This document shows, piece by piece, positions 1-5,162 of a DNA stretch of 6,844 nt. The notes under the pieces are model-generated. The model was not told the origin of the DNA. It saw only the letters and a list, made by a program, of their open reading frames with translations, and did no database searches. Numbering within the stretch: position 1 is the stretch's first letter; every line of letters begins with the position of its first letter. The DNA comes from Armatimonadota bacterium (lineage in GTDB: Bacteria > Armatimonadota > UBA5829): assembly GCA_023398345.1 (NCBI GenBank), contig JAEWSK010000232.1, positions 1 through 6,844 on the forward strand. The letters are read 5' to 3'. The position numbers and the translations under genes are program-made.

Positions 1-877
1 CCCACATAGCGTCGGTTACGTCGGAACCGCCGCACGTTACTGTGGCTTTTGCGTTTGCGCCGATTGCCGCTGCGGTAGCAGATCCGAACATATCGGTGCC
101 GCTAGTTACGTCAATACGAGCCGCTGAGCCATAGTTTTTCTGAGTGAGCACGAGGTGATGCGATCCATCTACTGTTGCAACAACGCCCGTCTGGTTTGTG
201 ACATTGTTGATGTTCTGCAGTGTGGTCGCTTCGTCTGCGCCACCGGAGACGGAAACACCATTGACTGTGAGCGTTTTGCCTGTCATATCGGCATTCAACG
301 CCACGCTGCCGGTGACCTGTGCCTTCGATGCGGCTTGAGTGCCCGCGCCGGTGAGGCTGATTGATACGTCGGTCAGACTCTGTGTTAATGAGGCCTTGCT
401 CAGATCAGCTGATACGACCGCCGAGCCCTTGACTGTTGCAGTTATACCTGCAGAGCCGTCGAGCAGTTTCTTTCCGCCAAACTGGGTCTCAGTGGATATC
501 TTGTTGATTGATTCGATAGCTGATGCTATCTGCGCCTGATTGGCGGCCAGTGAAGCGGAGTCGGTCGCGCCAGTGTTGGCGGACTGAACGGCCAGGTCTC
601 TCATTGAGCGGAGCAGGCTGTTGACTTCACCAAGAGCGCCTTCAGCAGTCTTGACCATGTTGACCGCGTCGCCCGCGTTTTCAATGGCTGCATTGAGGCC
701 ACTGACTTGGGCACGCAGTTTTTCAGAAATGACGAGTCCCGCCGGATCATCGCCGGCGCTGTTGATCTTGTAGCCCGAAGACAGTTTCTCGATAGACTTA
801 CCGAGAGCGCTGTCATTCTTGGACAACTGTCGCTGTGCGGTCAAAGCCGCGCTGTTGAGATTAATTCTCAGACTCAT
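1..877 (-). CDS. Flagellin, N-terminal 292 residues (partial, runs off the left edge)
   Basis: Flagellin is the filament subunit, exported through the flagellar type III apparatus and polymerised outside the cell. The minus-strand frame opens with ATG at 877-875 and stays open to the left edge, giving 292 codons. Residues 1-140 are the conserved D0/D1 region: an N-terminus starting MSLRINLNSAAL, then KLSSGYKINSAGDDPAG (residues 31-47), AVNMVKTAEGAL (71-82) and MRDLAVQSAN (92-101). Residues about 200-265 (TLTVNGVSVSGG, LQNINNVTNQTGVVAT, LVLTQKNYGSAARI) resemble the flagellin 'IN' motif found in the surface-exposed central domains of long flagellins. The C-terminal half lies outside the window, so total length is unknown. 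Leucine codons are mostly CTG and CTC, as expected for a highly expressed gene. A GGAGG ribosome site lies 11 bases before the ATG. One cysteine, at residue 282, is unusual for a flagellin. The family call is certain; whether this is hag, fliC or one of several paralogues cannot be told. Confidence 0.96.
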   Translation of the reverse strand, partial: MSLRINLNSAALTAQRQLSKNDSALGKSIEKLSSGYKINSAGDDPAGLVISEKLRAQVSGLNAAIENAGDAVNMVKTAEGALGEVNSLLRSMRDLAVQSANTGATDSASLAANQAQIASAIESINKISTETQFGGKKLLDGSAGITATVKGSAVVSADLSKASLTQSLTDVSISLTGAGTQAASKAQVTGSVALNADMTGKTLTVNGVSVSGGADEATTLQNINNVTNQTGVVATVDGSHHLVLTQKNYGSAARIDVTSGTDMFGSATAAAIGANAKATVTCGGSDVTDAMW

Positions 878-886
878 TTGATAAAT

Positions 887-895
887 ATCCTCCCT
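887..895 (-). promoter_or_regulatory. Flagellin Shine-Dalgarno overlapping a probable CsrA site
   Basis: The minus strand reads AGGGAGGAT here, which contains a strong GGAGG ribosome-binding core 11 bases before the flagellin ATG and two overlapping GGA triplets. CsrA recognises GGA, best as A(R)GGAT, so a CsrA dimer bound here would directly block the ribosome. The ribosome-site role is read from the sequence; the CsrA role is inferred from the neighbouring fliW-csrA pair and from the known hag leader of Bacillus subtilis. Confidence 0.75.
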
Positions 896-904
896 GAATT
901 GTTT

Positions 905-922
905 CCGCCTGTCCTTAGGCGG
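905..922 (-). promoter_or_regulatory. Leader hairpin presenting AAGGAC in its loop, probable upstream CsrA site of flagellin mRNA
   Basis: On the minus strand CCGCCT-AAGGAC-AGGCGG forms a perfect 6-bp GC-rich stem with a 6-base loop carrying AGGA. A GGA in a short hairpin loop is the preferred CsrA target. The loop GGA lies about 24 bases upstream of the GGA in the ribosome site, a distance that one CsrA dimer could bridge. This copies the two-site layout of the B. subtilis hag leader, with a hairpin site plus a ribosome-site overlap. Binding is inferred. Confidence 0.7.
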
Positions 923-935
923 CGGCCTATGGCCG
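923..935 (-). other. Small hairpin abutting the CsrA-type hairpin
   Basis: CGGCC-ATA-GGCCG gives a 5-bp stem with a 3-base loop and touches the AAGGAC hairpin with no base between them, so the two stems could stack end to end in the RNA. It carries no GGA. It may position or stabilise the neighbouring CsrA hairpin, or protect the leader from decay; neither role can be shown from sequence. Confidence 0.4.
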
Positions 936-987
936 AGTGACTATGGGCTGTTTTTTCTTTGGACTCAACGAATGCCCACCTCGCTGA

Positions 988-995
988 ATCCTTGT
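988..995 (-). promoter_or_regulatory. Candidate distal CsrA site ACAAGGAT in the flagellin leader
   Basis: The minus strand reads ACAAGGAT, an exact match to the ACARGGAU core of the CsrA consensus. A second, weaker AGGAT lies just upstream at 1001-1005. Both fall after the candidate transcription start, so both would be in the leader. The pair is flanked by GCTGA (1016-1020) and TCAGC (983-987), which are complementary and could enclose them in a larger fold. Short motifs like this arise by chance, so this is weaker than the hairpin site. Confidence 0.4.
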
Positions 996-1029
996 CGCTA
1001 ATCCTGTGTCAGGTATCAGCACAATGTAT

Positions 1030-1057
1030 CTATCGACACTTTTGTTCAAATACCTTA
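1030..1057 (-). promoter_or_regulatory. Candidate sigma-28 (FliA/SigD) promoter for flagellin
   Basis: On the minus strand TAAG (1057-1054) is followed after 16 bases by GTCGATAG (1037-1030). The consensus is TAAA, about 15 bases, then GCCGATAA or GCCGATAT. One base differs at -35, two in the -10 box, and the gap is one base long. It is the best match I found in the flagellin upstream region, and flagellin genes near flgM are typical sigma-28 targets. The start would lie near 1022, giving a leader of about 145 bases. Confidence 0.4.
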
Positions 1058-1059
1058 GC

Positions 1060-1099
1060 TGCGCATGTTTTGGATAATCTTTGTCTGTTAATGCGCATG
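1060..1099. repeat. Two direct copies of TGCGCATG upstream of the flagellin promoter
   Basis: The plus strand has TGCGCATG at 1060-1067 and again at 1092-1099, start points 32 bases apart or about three helical turns. The first copy touches the -35 side of the candidate sigma-28 promoter. Each contains the palindrome TGCGCA. This spacing would suit a regulator binding two sites on one face of the DNA, but chance is possible in this AT-rich context. Confidence 0.3.
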
Positions 1100-1214
1100 C
1101 AAAGCTAGCTCAAGGGCTTTGTTCCACGAAATTCTACTAGGTTATAACATTAAATCTGTTAACATCGAGATTTTTTGTGCAGGGAGTGTAACATATAGTG
1201 GACATGCAAATAGA

Positions 1215-1244
1215 GCCGCGTATGCACATAATGCGCAACGCGGC
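1215..1244 (-). terminator. Imperfect hairpin downstream of csrA, possible weak terminator or mRNA stabiliser
   Basis: The minus strand has GCCGCGT pairing with ACGCGGC, continued inward by TGCGCA against TGTGCA (one G-T pair), one bulged base and a TTA loop, for about 13 base pairs. It begins 32 bases after the csrA stop. A classical intrinsic terminator needs a T run directly after the stem, but here only TCTATTTG follows. It may end the flgI-csrA transcript inefficiently or protect its 3' end. Confidence 0.35.
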
Positions 1245-1276
1245 CCAGAATTATTTCGAGTTTTTTTGGCAGGGAT

Positions 1277-1510
1277 TTAGGAGCTTGGCGGTTCTCCGAT
1301 AGCGCGACTTGCAGTTTCAATATCTGCTTTGCCGGCAGCCTGAATGTTTTCCGCCCGGATTTGCTCCAGAAGCTCTTTTCGGTGTACAGGTATTGATCTG
1401 GGAGCTTCTATTCCAAGGCGCACTTGATCGCCACGCACCTCAATTACGAGAATTTCGATGCTATCGTTTATAACTATTGATTGTCCGACTTTCCTTGCCA
1501 AAACCAGCAT
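1277..1510 (-). CDS. csrA: CsrA, RNA-binding translational regulator
   Basis: CsrA is a small homodimeric protein that binds GGA-containing hairpins near ribosome sites and usually blocks translation; beside fliW and flagellin its main target is expected to be flagellin mRNA. The 77-residue product begins MLVLARKVGQSIVI and continues with GDQVRLGIEAPRSIPVHRKEL, the full CsrA fold. The RNA-contacting residues are present: L4 and R6 in the first strand and R44 in VHRKE. The C-terminal helix contains AEN with asparagine at 55; Bacillus CsrA has EENN at the same place, in the part implicated in FliW binding. A tail of about 17 residues after the helix, ending GEPPSS, resembles the longer CsrA forms that coexist with FliW rather than the shorter enteric form. 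The ribosome site AAAGGA, 10 bases before ATG, is held in a hairpin loop. FliW lies 50 bases upstream, a looser gap than elsewhere in the cluster. Confidence 0.97.
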   Translation of the reverse strand: MLVLARKVGQSIVINDSIEILVIEVRGDQVRLGIEAPRSIPVHRKELLEQIRAENIQAAGKADIETASRAIGEPPSS

Positions 1511-1513
1511 TTC

Positions 1514-1531
1514 GAGTGCATCCTTTCACTC
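1514..1531 (-). promoter_or_regulatory. Hairpin holding the csrA ribosome site in its loop, probable CsrA autoregulatory site
   Basis: On the minus strand GAGTG-AAAGGATG-CACTC makes a perfect 5-bp stem with an 8-base loop, and a flanking T-G pair could extend it. The loop is the csrA Shine-Dalgarno and fits the ARGGAU core of the CsrA consensus. CsrA binding here would exclude the ribosome from its own message. The start codon follows 3 bases after the stem. Structure and motif are seen directly; autoregulation is inferred. Confidence 0.65.
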
Positions 1532-1560
1532 ATGCATAATATAATTTGTGAACCTCATAA

Positions 1561-2022
1561 TTATGCGGCTTTCATGACTGCGACTTCTTGCTCTGCCTGT
1601 TTCGCAATTAGCGCGTGCTGTGTTGTGTAGTGTTCATTTCGTAAGACGACTTGCGAGCCCATATTGTTCATCGCATTTATTACTATAGGCGCAGCCAAAT
1701 TTGCCGTTACTACACTTCCGCCGTCGCGAATCGTCACTACCGACAGCAAAATGGCATCTTCCGCGCTTTCTAGGTGTAAATTCTCTACGTCCGAGTCGTT
1801 TATGTCTACTTCATAGTGCGCGAAGTACTCCGAAGGATCTATTACAACGAATGCAAGCGATGGTTCTTCGACTGACTGCAACCACTGAAAATTGTCTCCC
1901 TCGCGATGCTTGACTAGGCAAAATCGCGTATACGTCTCAAATCCAAGCAGTCCAGACGTCATGTTGATGATTGAATCGTCATTGACTTCGAGCCTTCCGA
2001 ATCTGGTTGTTTCAACTCTCAT
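1561..2022 (-). CDS. fliW: FliW, flagellin-binding antagonist of CsrA
   Basis: FliW is a cytoplasmic assembly factor. It binds flagellin; when flagellin is exported, free FliW binds CsrA and lifts repression of flagellin translation. At 153 residues the protein has normal family length and all its signature blocks: GLLGFETYTRF (24-34), FQWLQSVEEPSLAFVVIDP (45-63), TANLAAPIVIN (106-116) and QVVLRNEHYTTQHAL (124-138). ATG at 2022 is preceded by AAAGGGA at a suitable distance, just after the flgL stop, so the start is firm. It follows flgL by 14 bases and precedes csrA, the same neighbours as in Bacillus except that no yviE-like gene sits between flgL and fliW. A Cys at residue 35 is unremarkable in a cytoplasmic protein. 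Confidence 0.97.
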   Translation of the reverse strand: MRVETTRFGRLEVNDDSIINMTSGLLGFETYTRFCLVKHREGDNFQWLQSVEEPSLAFVVIDPSEYFAHYEVDINDSDVENLHLESAEDAILLSVVTIRDGGSVVTANLAAPIVINAMNNMGSQVVLRNEHYTTQHALIAKQAEQEVAVMKAA

Positions 2023-2036
2023 TTGAAATTCCCTTT

Positions 2037-2951
2037 CTAGAAATAGTCTAAGCTGGCCAGGGATAGGCTCATCGCCTGTGTGCTTACCGCCAACGCGGCT
2101 TTATAGATATTTTCTTGCGTTTTGAGATCGATCAGCGCAGTAGATAAGTCCGCGTCTTCCACGTTTGACAGCATCTCCTGCATTGTCAGTTTGCTGTCTG
2201 CGAGAATATCTTCTGCATTTTCGGATTTCTGTATCCAAGTGCCAATTTTTGATCTGCAGTTCAGCACGTTGTCTAAATTTGCTTGTATATTGTCAAGCTG
2301 ACTGCTGACGGTTTCTTCGTCGCCCGACTCTATCGCATTTCGAAGATTCGCCACTGTAGTAAATAGATCGGTCGTACCTTCGCCTGCGCTTTCGTCAAAG
2401 TTAAATACCTGACTGCCTGGGATATTTGTCGAAACTGTCACCCAGTTAAGTATCTGCACCTTCTTTACGCCGGTATCGCCTGTATAAGTATATGGCGGGG
2501 AACCTGTCTGTTCCGTCACCGCCTGCGTATCTGTTGCGGTTCCGCTAAAAATATACTGATCCAGATACTTCGTATTTGCGATGTCGGCAATTGTCTCCAT
2601 AGCACTATCGATCTGAGTGAGATAATTTGCACGGACATCATCCGTTACTGTGCCATTTGCAGCCGCAATTGCAATGCTCTGAATCGAGGTAATCGCGCTT
2701 GTAAGATCGTCAAGCGCCGCATCCGTTGATTCGAGCAATGGCTGACTTACTGAGATATTATCGGAAAGCTGTTCGATTTTACATATAGCTGATCTTAAAG
2801 TAAGTGCTTTATCTGTGCCCGACACATCATCGGACACTTTAAGTATTCGCTTTCCGGTTGAAGCGGTATTCTGCGCGCTGTTTAATTCTTCTGTCGCGCT
2901 GGACATGCTTCGCAGTGAGTTTTGCACCTGAAGGCTAAAAGATATTCTCAA
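2037..2951 (-). CDS. flgL: FlgL (HAP3), second hook-filament junction protein
   Basis: FlgL forms the junction ring between FlgK and the filament and is exported by the flagellar apparatus with help from FlgN. The 304-residue protein has a flagellin-type N-terminal helix (residues 1-60, including STGKRILKVSDDVSG), YLDQYIFSGTATDTQA (129-144), and a flagellin-type C-terminus (NVEDADLSTALIDLKTQEN, then ALAVSTQAMSLSLASLDYF). The start is TTG, chosen because MRIS is the usual FlgL opening and because GGGAGGT precedes it by 9 bases; no ATG fits. That ribosome site overlaps the end of flgK, six bases away. Cysteines at 57 and 232 are odd for an exported axial protein. The C-terminal motif and position right after flgK make FlgL much more likely than a second flagellin. 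Confidence 0.95.
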   Translation of the reverse strand: MRISFSLQVQNSLRSMSSATEELNSAQNTASTGKRILKVSDDVSGTDKALTLRSAICKIEQLSDNISVSQPLLESTDAALDDLTSAITSIQSIAIAAANGTVTDDVRANYLTQIDSAMETIADIANTKYLDQYIFSGTATDTQAVTEQTGSPPYTYTGDTGVKKVQILNWVTVSTNIPGSQVFNFDESAGEGTTDLFTTVANLRNAIESGDEETVSSQLDNIQANLDNVLNCRSKIGTWIQKSENAEDILADSKLTMQEMLSNVEDADLSTALIDLKTQENIYKAALAVSTQAMSLSLASLDYF

Positions 2952-2957
2952 CTAGGT

Positions 2958-4358
2958 TTACCTCCCAACTGCCCCGGTCTTTTCGATCAGGACACCGAGC
3001 ATTTCGTCCATTACTGTCAACACTCGCGAACAGGCATTGTAAGCCTGCTGGAACATAATCATATTGGTCATTTCTTCATCAAGCGATACGCCCGATATTG
3101 ATTGCTGCTGGGTCGAGTACTGCTCATATGAAAGATTTGCCGCCTCGGCCTGCTTTTCGGCGCTCGCCGTTGCGCTGCCTATGTCGCTGACCAAAGCTCT
3201 GTACATTTCATTTATTGAAGTCTTATTTGCGTTGTCCTTGCTATCACCCAGCGCGGCGATCTGGGTTGCAATATCACCGTTGCCCGTAGCTCCGGTGGAC
3301 GAAGCCGCGATAAGCGATGGGTCATCAAGGACGCTCGAATCGATTGCGATGTTCGCGGCAGTCGACGCTGCAACAAAAATGTTGCCGCCGTCGTTGCCAT
3401 CTAGTGTTTTGCCTGTTGAGTGAATCGTGTTAATTTGTTCGACAAGAGCTGAGGCGAAGTCGTTTAGCTGTGATAGGTAGTCGGGGATCATTGTGTCACG
3501 CAGATTTTTTAGTGCGTTCAACTGACCGCCCTGAACAATTACTTCTTCTCCGTCGTCGGCCCAACAAATAGCTTGGTTTCCGTTTCCGTCAATTTCATTT
3601 GTCAGCGTGCTTGCCTGAGTTCCCTGGACAAGAACTCTGCCGCCTATAGAAATGACGAAGTCCGTGCCGCTCTCACCGTGTTGGTCGATGGAAACGATCT
3701 TTGCAAGATCTTGCACAAGTCCGTCGCGCTTATTAAGCAATTCATTTACATCTGCCCTGCTGCTTGAAAGCGTAGCGACTTGGCTGTTTATATTCGCTAT
3801 CTCAGAGGCAATATCGTTTATATTGGTGACTGCATCGACTGCTGATACGTTTAGGTCGGCAACTGTGCTGTTAATTTGATTATATAGATACTGGATGCGC
3901 GAACACAGAGACTCCGTATTTTCCACAAGCGTTGTGCGCAGCGATGTTGAGTCCGGCGTTGTAGCTACGTCATTCCATGACGCCCAGAATTGGTCGAGTT
4001 CGTTTTGCAGACCACTGTCGCCGGGTTCGCCCAACACTGCCTCGATTTGATGCATCGTAGTGGACATGAATTCCCACTCAGCACTAGCTTCACCAGATTC
4101 TACAAGGCGATTTTCAATTAGCGCATTGCGCACGCGCTGTATTTCGCCGGTTTGCACGCCGGAACCTATTGTCAGACCGCCTGTGACAGTGCCGTCTTGC
4201 GATTCGGCCAGGGGCATACCTTCCGTAGTTGTTAGCCTCTGACGCTTGTATGTTGGGTCATTTGCGTTCGCAATGTTTTTTGCGACGACGCTTAACGCCA
4301 ACTGTTGAGCAGCCAAGCCCGACGATGCTACGTTTATGCCAAAAAATGTTGCAGACAT
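2958..4358 (-). CDS. flgK: FlgK (HAP1), first hook-filament junction protein
   Basis: FlgK caps the finished hook and joins it to FlgL and the filament. The 466-residue product opens with the axial-protein motif FFGINVASSGLAAQQLAL (5-22), followed by VVAKNIANANDPTYKRQR (24-41). A FlgK helical D1 block covers about 85-225, including FWASWNDVATTPDS (124-137) and LLNKRDGLVQDLAKIV (207-222). It ends with ISGVSLDEEMTNMIMFQQAY (421-440) and RVLTVMDEMLGVLI (445-458), the hallmark FlgK C-terminus. Length is near the low-to-normal end of the family, implying a modest central domain. It starts four bases after flgN with no good Shine-Dalgarno, so translation is probably coupled to flgN, its likely chaperone. 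Cysteines occur at 152, 265 and 443; the last replaces a small residue inside the conserved C-terminal helix. Confidence 0.97.
   Translation of the reverse strand: MSATFFGINVASSGLAAQQLALSVVAKNIANANDPTYKRQRLTTTEGMPLAESQDGTVTGGLTIGSGVQTGEIQRVRNALIENRLVESGEASAEWEFMSTTMHQIEAVLGEPGDSGLQNELDQFWASWNDVATTPDSTSLRTTLVENTESLCSRIQYLYNQINSTVADLNVSAVDAVTNINDIASEIANINSQVATLSSSRADVNELLNKRDGLVQDLAKIVSIDQHGESGTDFVISIGGRVLVQGTQASTLTNEIDGNGNQAICWADDGEEVIVQGGQLNALKNLRDTMIPDYLSQLNDFASALVEQINTIHSTGKTLDGNDGGNIFVAASTAANIAIDSSVLDDPSLIAASSTGATGNGDIATQIAALGDSKDNANKTSINEMYRALVSDIGSATASAEKQAEAANLSYEQYSTQQQSISGVSLDEEMTNMIMFQQAYNACSRVLTVMDEMLGVLIEKTGAVGR
2961..2965 (-). promoter_or_regulatory. Strong ribosome-binding site that sets the flgL TTG start
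   Basis: GGAGG lies 9 bases before TTG on the minus strand and is embedded in the last two sense codons of flgK, directly before its stop. It is the strongest ribosome site among the coupled genes here and compensates for the weak start codon. Confidence 0.8.
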
Positions 4359-4362
4359 AGTG

Positions 4363-4869
4363 TTAAACCCGTGAGTTTAGGCTCAATGCCCAAGTGTTTG
4401 ATTGCGTGTAGCTAGCGTGTGCCGAATATACCATTGGCTCAGGCTCGCGCGCCACTAATCGCAAACAAGATGTTATGACGCCAAGTCCATTGGCGATCAG
4501 TCTCGAATTTATCTCATTGTTATCGCGCACTCTCTGTGCAAGTTCGGGTATCCGAGCCAGTTCATGTTTAATAAGTGCAGTATATGGATGCCCTGCTGCC
4601 TTGGCGACTGCATCGGCATCGGCTGTCGCGCTGTCAAGTCCCGCTTCTTCGGCAATTTTGGCGGCTACGGCCGCTGCCCGTTGGTCAGCCTGTGATACCC
4701 GGCGCATTACTTCTTCTTGCGAAGCATTGGTGCTCGCCACTGTTGCTGCGTCGTTTTTGACCAGCGCGTCCTTTTGCAGAATTGCAGTCGCAACGGCATG
4801 TTCGAGAAGAGAGCTTACGTCTTTTAGGCACTCGATTAGTGCGCTGCCAAGTTCTTCATGTGTTGCCAT
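4363..4869 (-). CDS. flgN: FlgN-like export chaperone for FlgK and FlgL
   Basis: FlgN is a cytoplasmic chaperone that binds the C-terminal helices of FlgK and FlgL, keeps them unpolymerised and delivers them to the export gate. The 168-residue protein is almost wholly helical by composition, with long Ala/Glu/Arg-rich stretches at about 5-75 and 85-140. Family features include an N-terminal helix with LL-E (21-23), charged helices around EEVMRRVSQADQR (52-64), the block NNEINSRLIANGLGVI (117-132), and a short tail with a tyrosine-containing, polar segment ending in NSRV. FlgN proteins diverge fast, so position between flgM and flgK carries weight. ATG lies five bases after the flgM stop with AGGTG eight bases ahead of it, inside the end of flgM. 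Confidence 0.85.
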   Translation of the reverse strand: MATHEELGSALIECLKDVSSLLEHAVATAILQKDALVKNDAATVASTNASQEEVMRRVSQADQRAAAVAAKIAEEAGLDSATADADAVAKAAGHPYTALIKHELARIPELAQRVRDNNEINSRLIANGLGVITSCLRLVAREPEPMVYSAHASYTQSNTWALSLNSRV

Positions 4870-4874
4870 ATGCT

Positions 4875-5162
4875 TTACACCTGCCCATCGACAGTGCTGT
4901 TTATCATTGCGGAGGCGATATCGTCTGAATTGCGCATTTTTCCGGAATCGAGAAACGTTTTTGTTTCTGAAACCAAATCAGCCCGCACATCCGGCAGAGC
5001 CATTGCGCATTTTCTTCCATGCTCGACCAGCGCCGAAAATTTCGATATAGCCACTGCATCTTTCCTTGCGGAGCATCCGTCTGGGTTAGCACCGCTAACT
5101 TTGTAGGTGCTGTTAAGTTGTACGCCCAACATTCTGTCTACGCTGCTTGTTCGGTCTATCAT
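4875..5162 (-). CDS. flgM: FlgM, anti-sigma-28 factor
   Basis: FlgM binds the flagellar sigma factor (FliA/SigD) and keeps filament genes off until it is exported or otherwise removed after hook completion. The 95-residue protein has normal length, a polar and probably disordered N-terminal half, and the sigma-binding C-terminal half: DAVAIS (35-40), a helix to about 55, PDVRADLVSETK (57-68), LDSGKMRNSDDIASAMI (71-87). The PDVR...V...K...SG...IA..M spacing is characteristic of the family. Its ATG overlaps the flgJ stop as ATGA, and AAGGTG lies upstream at proper distance, so the start is firm. Placement before flgN-flgK-flgL matches Bacillus order. In a diderm with FlgH/FlgI, export through the hook-basal body is the expected release route. 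Confidence 0.9.
   Translation of the reverse strand: MIDRTSSVDRMLGVQLNSTYKVSGANPDGCSARKDAVAISKFSALVEHGRKCAMALPDVRADLVSETKTFLDSGKMRNSDDIASAMINSTVDGQV

Larger units (their letters stand above)
878..1276 (-). promoter_or_regulatory. 399-base intergenic region between csrA and flagellin
   Basis: This is the only long stretch without a gene. Read on the minus strand it holds, in order: an imperfect hairpin just after csrA, an AT-rich part with no clear signal (about 1110-1214), two direct copies of CATGCGCA, a candidate sigma-28 promoter, and a leader of about 145 bases with several GGA motifs, two adjacent hairpins and the flagellin ribosome site. The only small reading frame seen in the leader starts with GTG near 1023, has no ribosome site and gives about 31 unconvincing residues. 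The separation implies that flagellin is made as its own transcript. Confidence 0.8.

Noticed and set aside
601..816. Minus-strand 71-codon frame inside flagellin
   Set aside because: It lies out of frame within the unmistakable flagellin N-terminus.
900..960. Plus-strand terminator formed by the two leader hairpins and the T run at 951-956
   Set aside because: The T run begins about 15 bases after the stem, and no plus-strand gene exists to terminate.
930..1023. GTG-started leader peptide of about 31 codons upstream of flagellin
   Set aside because: It has no ribosome site and its codon content looks random; the RNA structure explains the region better.
1101..1120. AGCTAGCT palindrome and AAAGC...GCTTT inverted repeat as a terminator or operator
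   Set aside because: The inverted repeat is a weak 5-bp stem with a 10-base loop and no T tract; the palindrome is short and isolated.
2023..2039. GAAA-GGGAA-TTTC as a CsrA hairpin over the fliW ribosome site
   Set aside because: The stem has only four AT-rich pairs and would hardly form, and the loop lacks the ARGGAU core.
3064..3423. 119-codon plus-strand frame opposite flgK
   Set aside because: Antisense shadow of a clear FlgK coding region with no motif or ribosome site of its own.
4475..5050. 191-codon open frame on the plus strand opposite flgN and flgM
   Set aside because: It is Ser/Ala/Leu-rich, has no family likeness, lacks a ribosome site, and lies antisense to two well-supported genes; it is a shadow frame.
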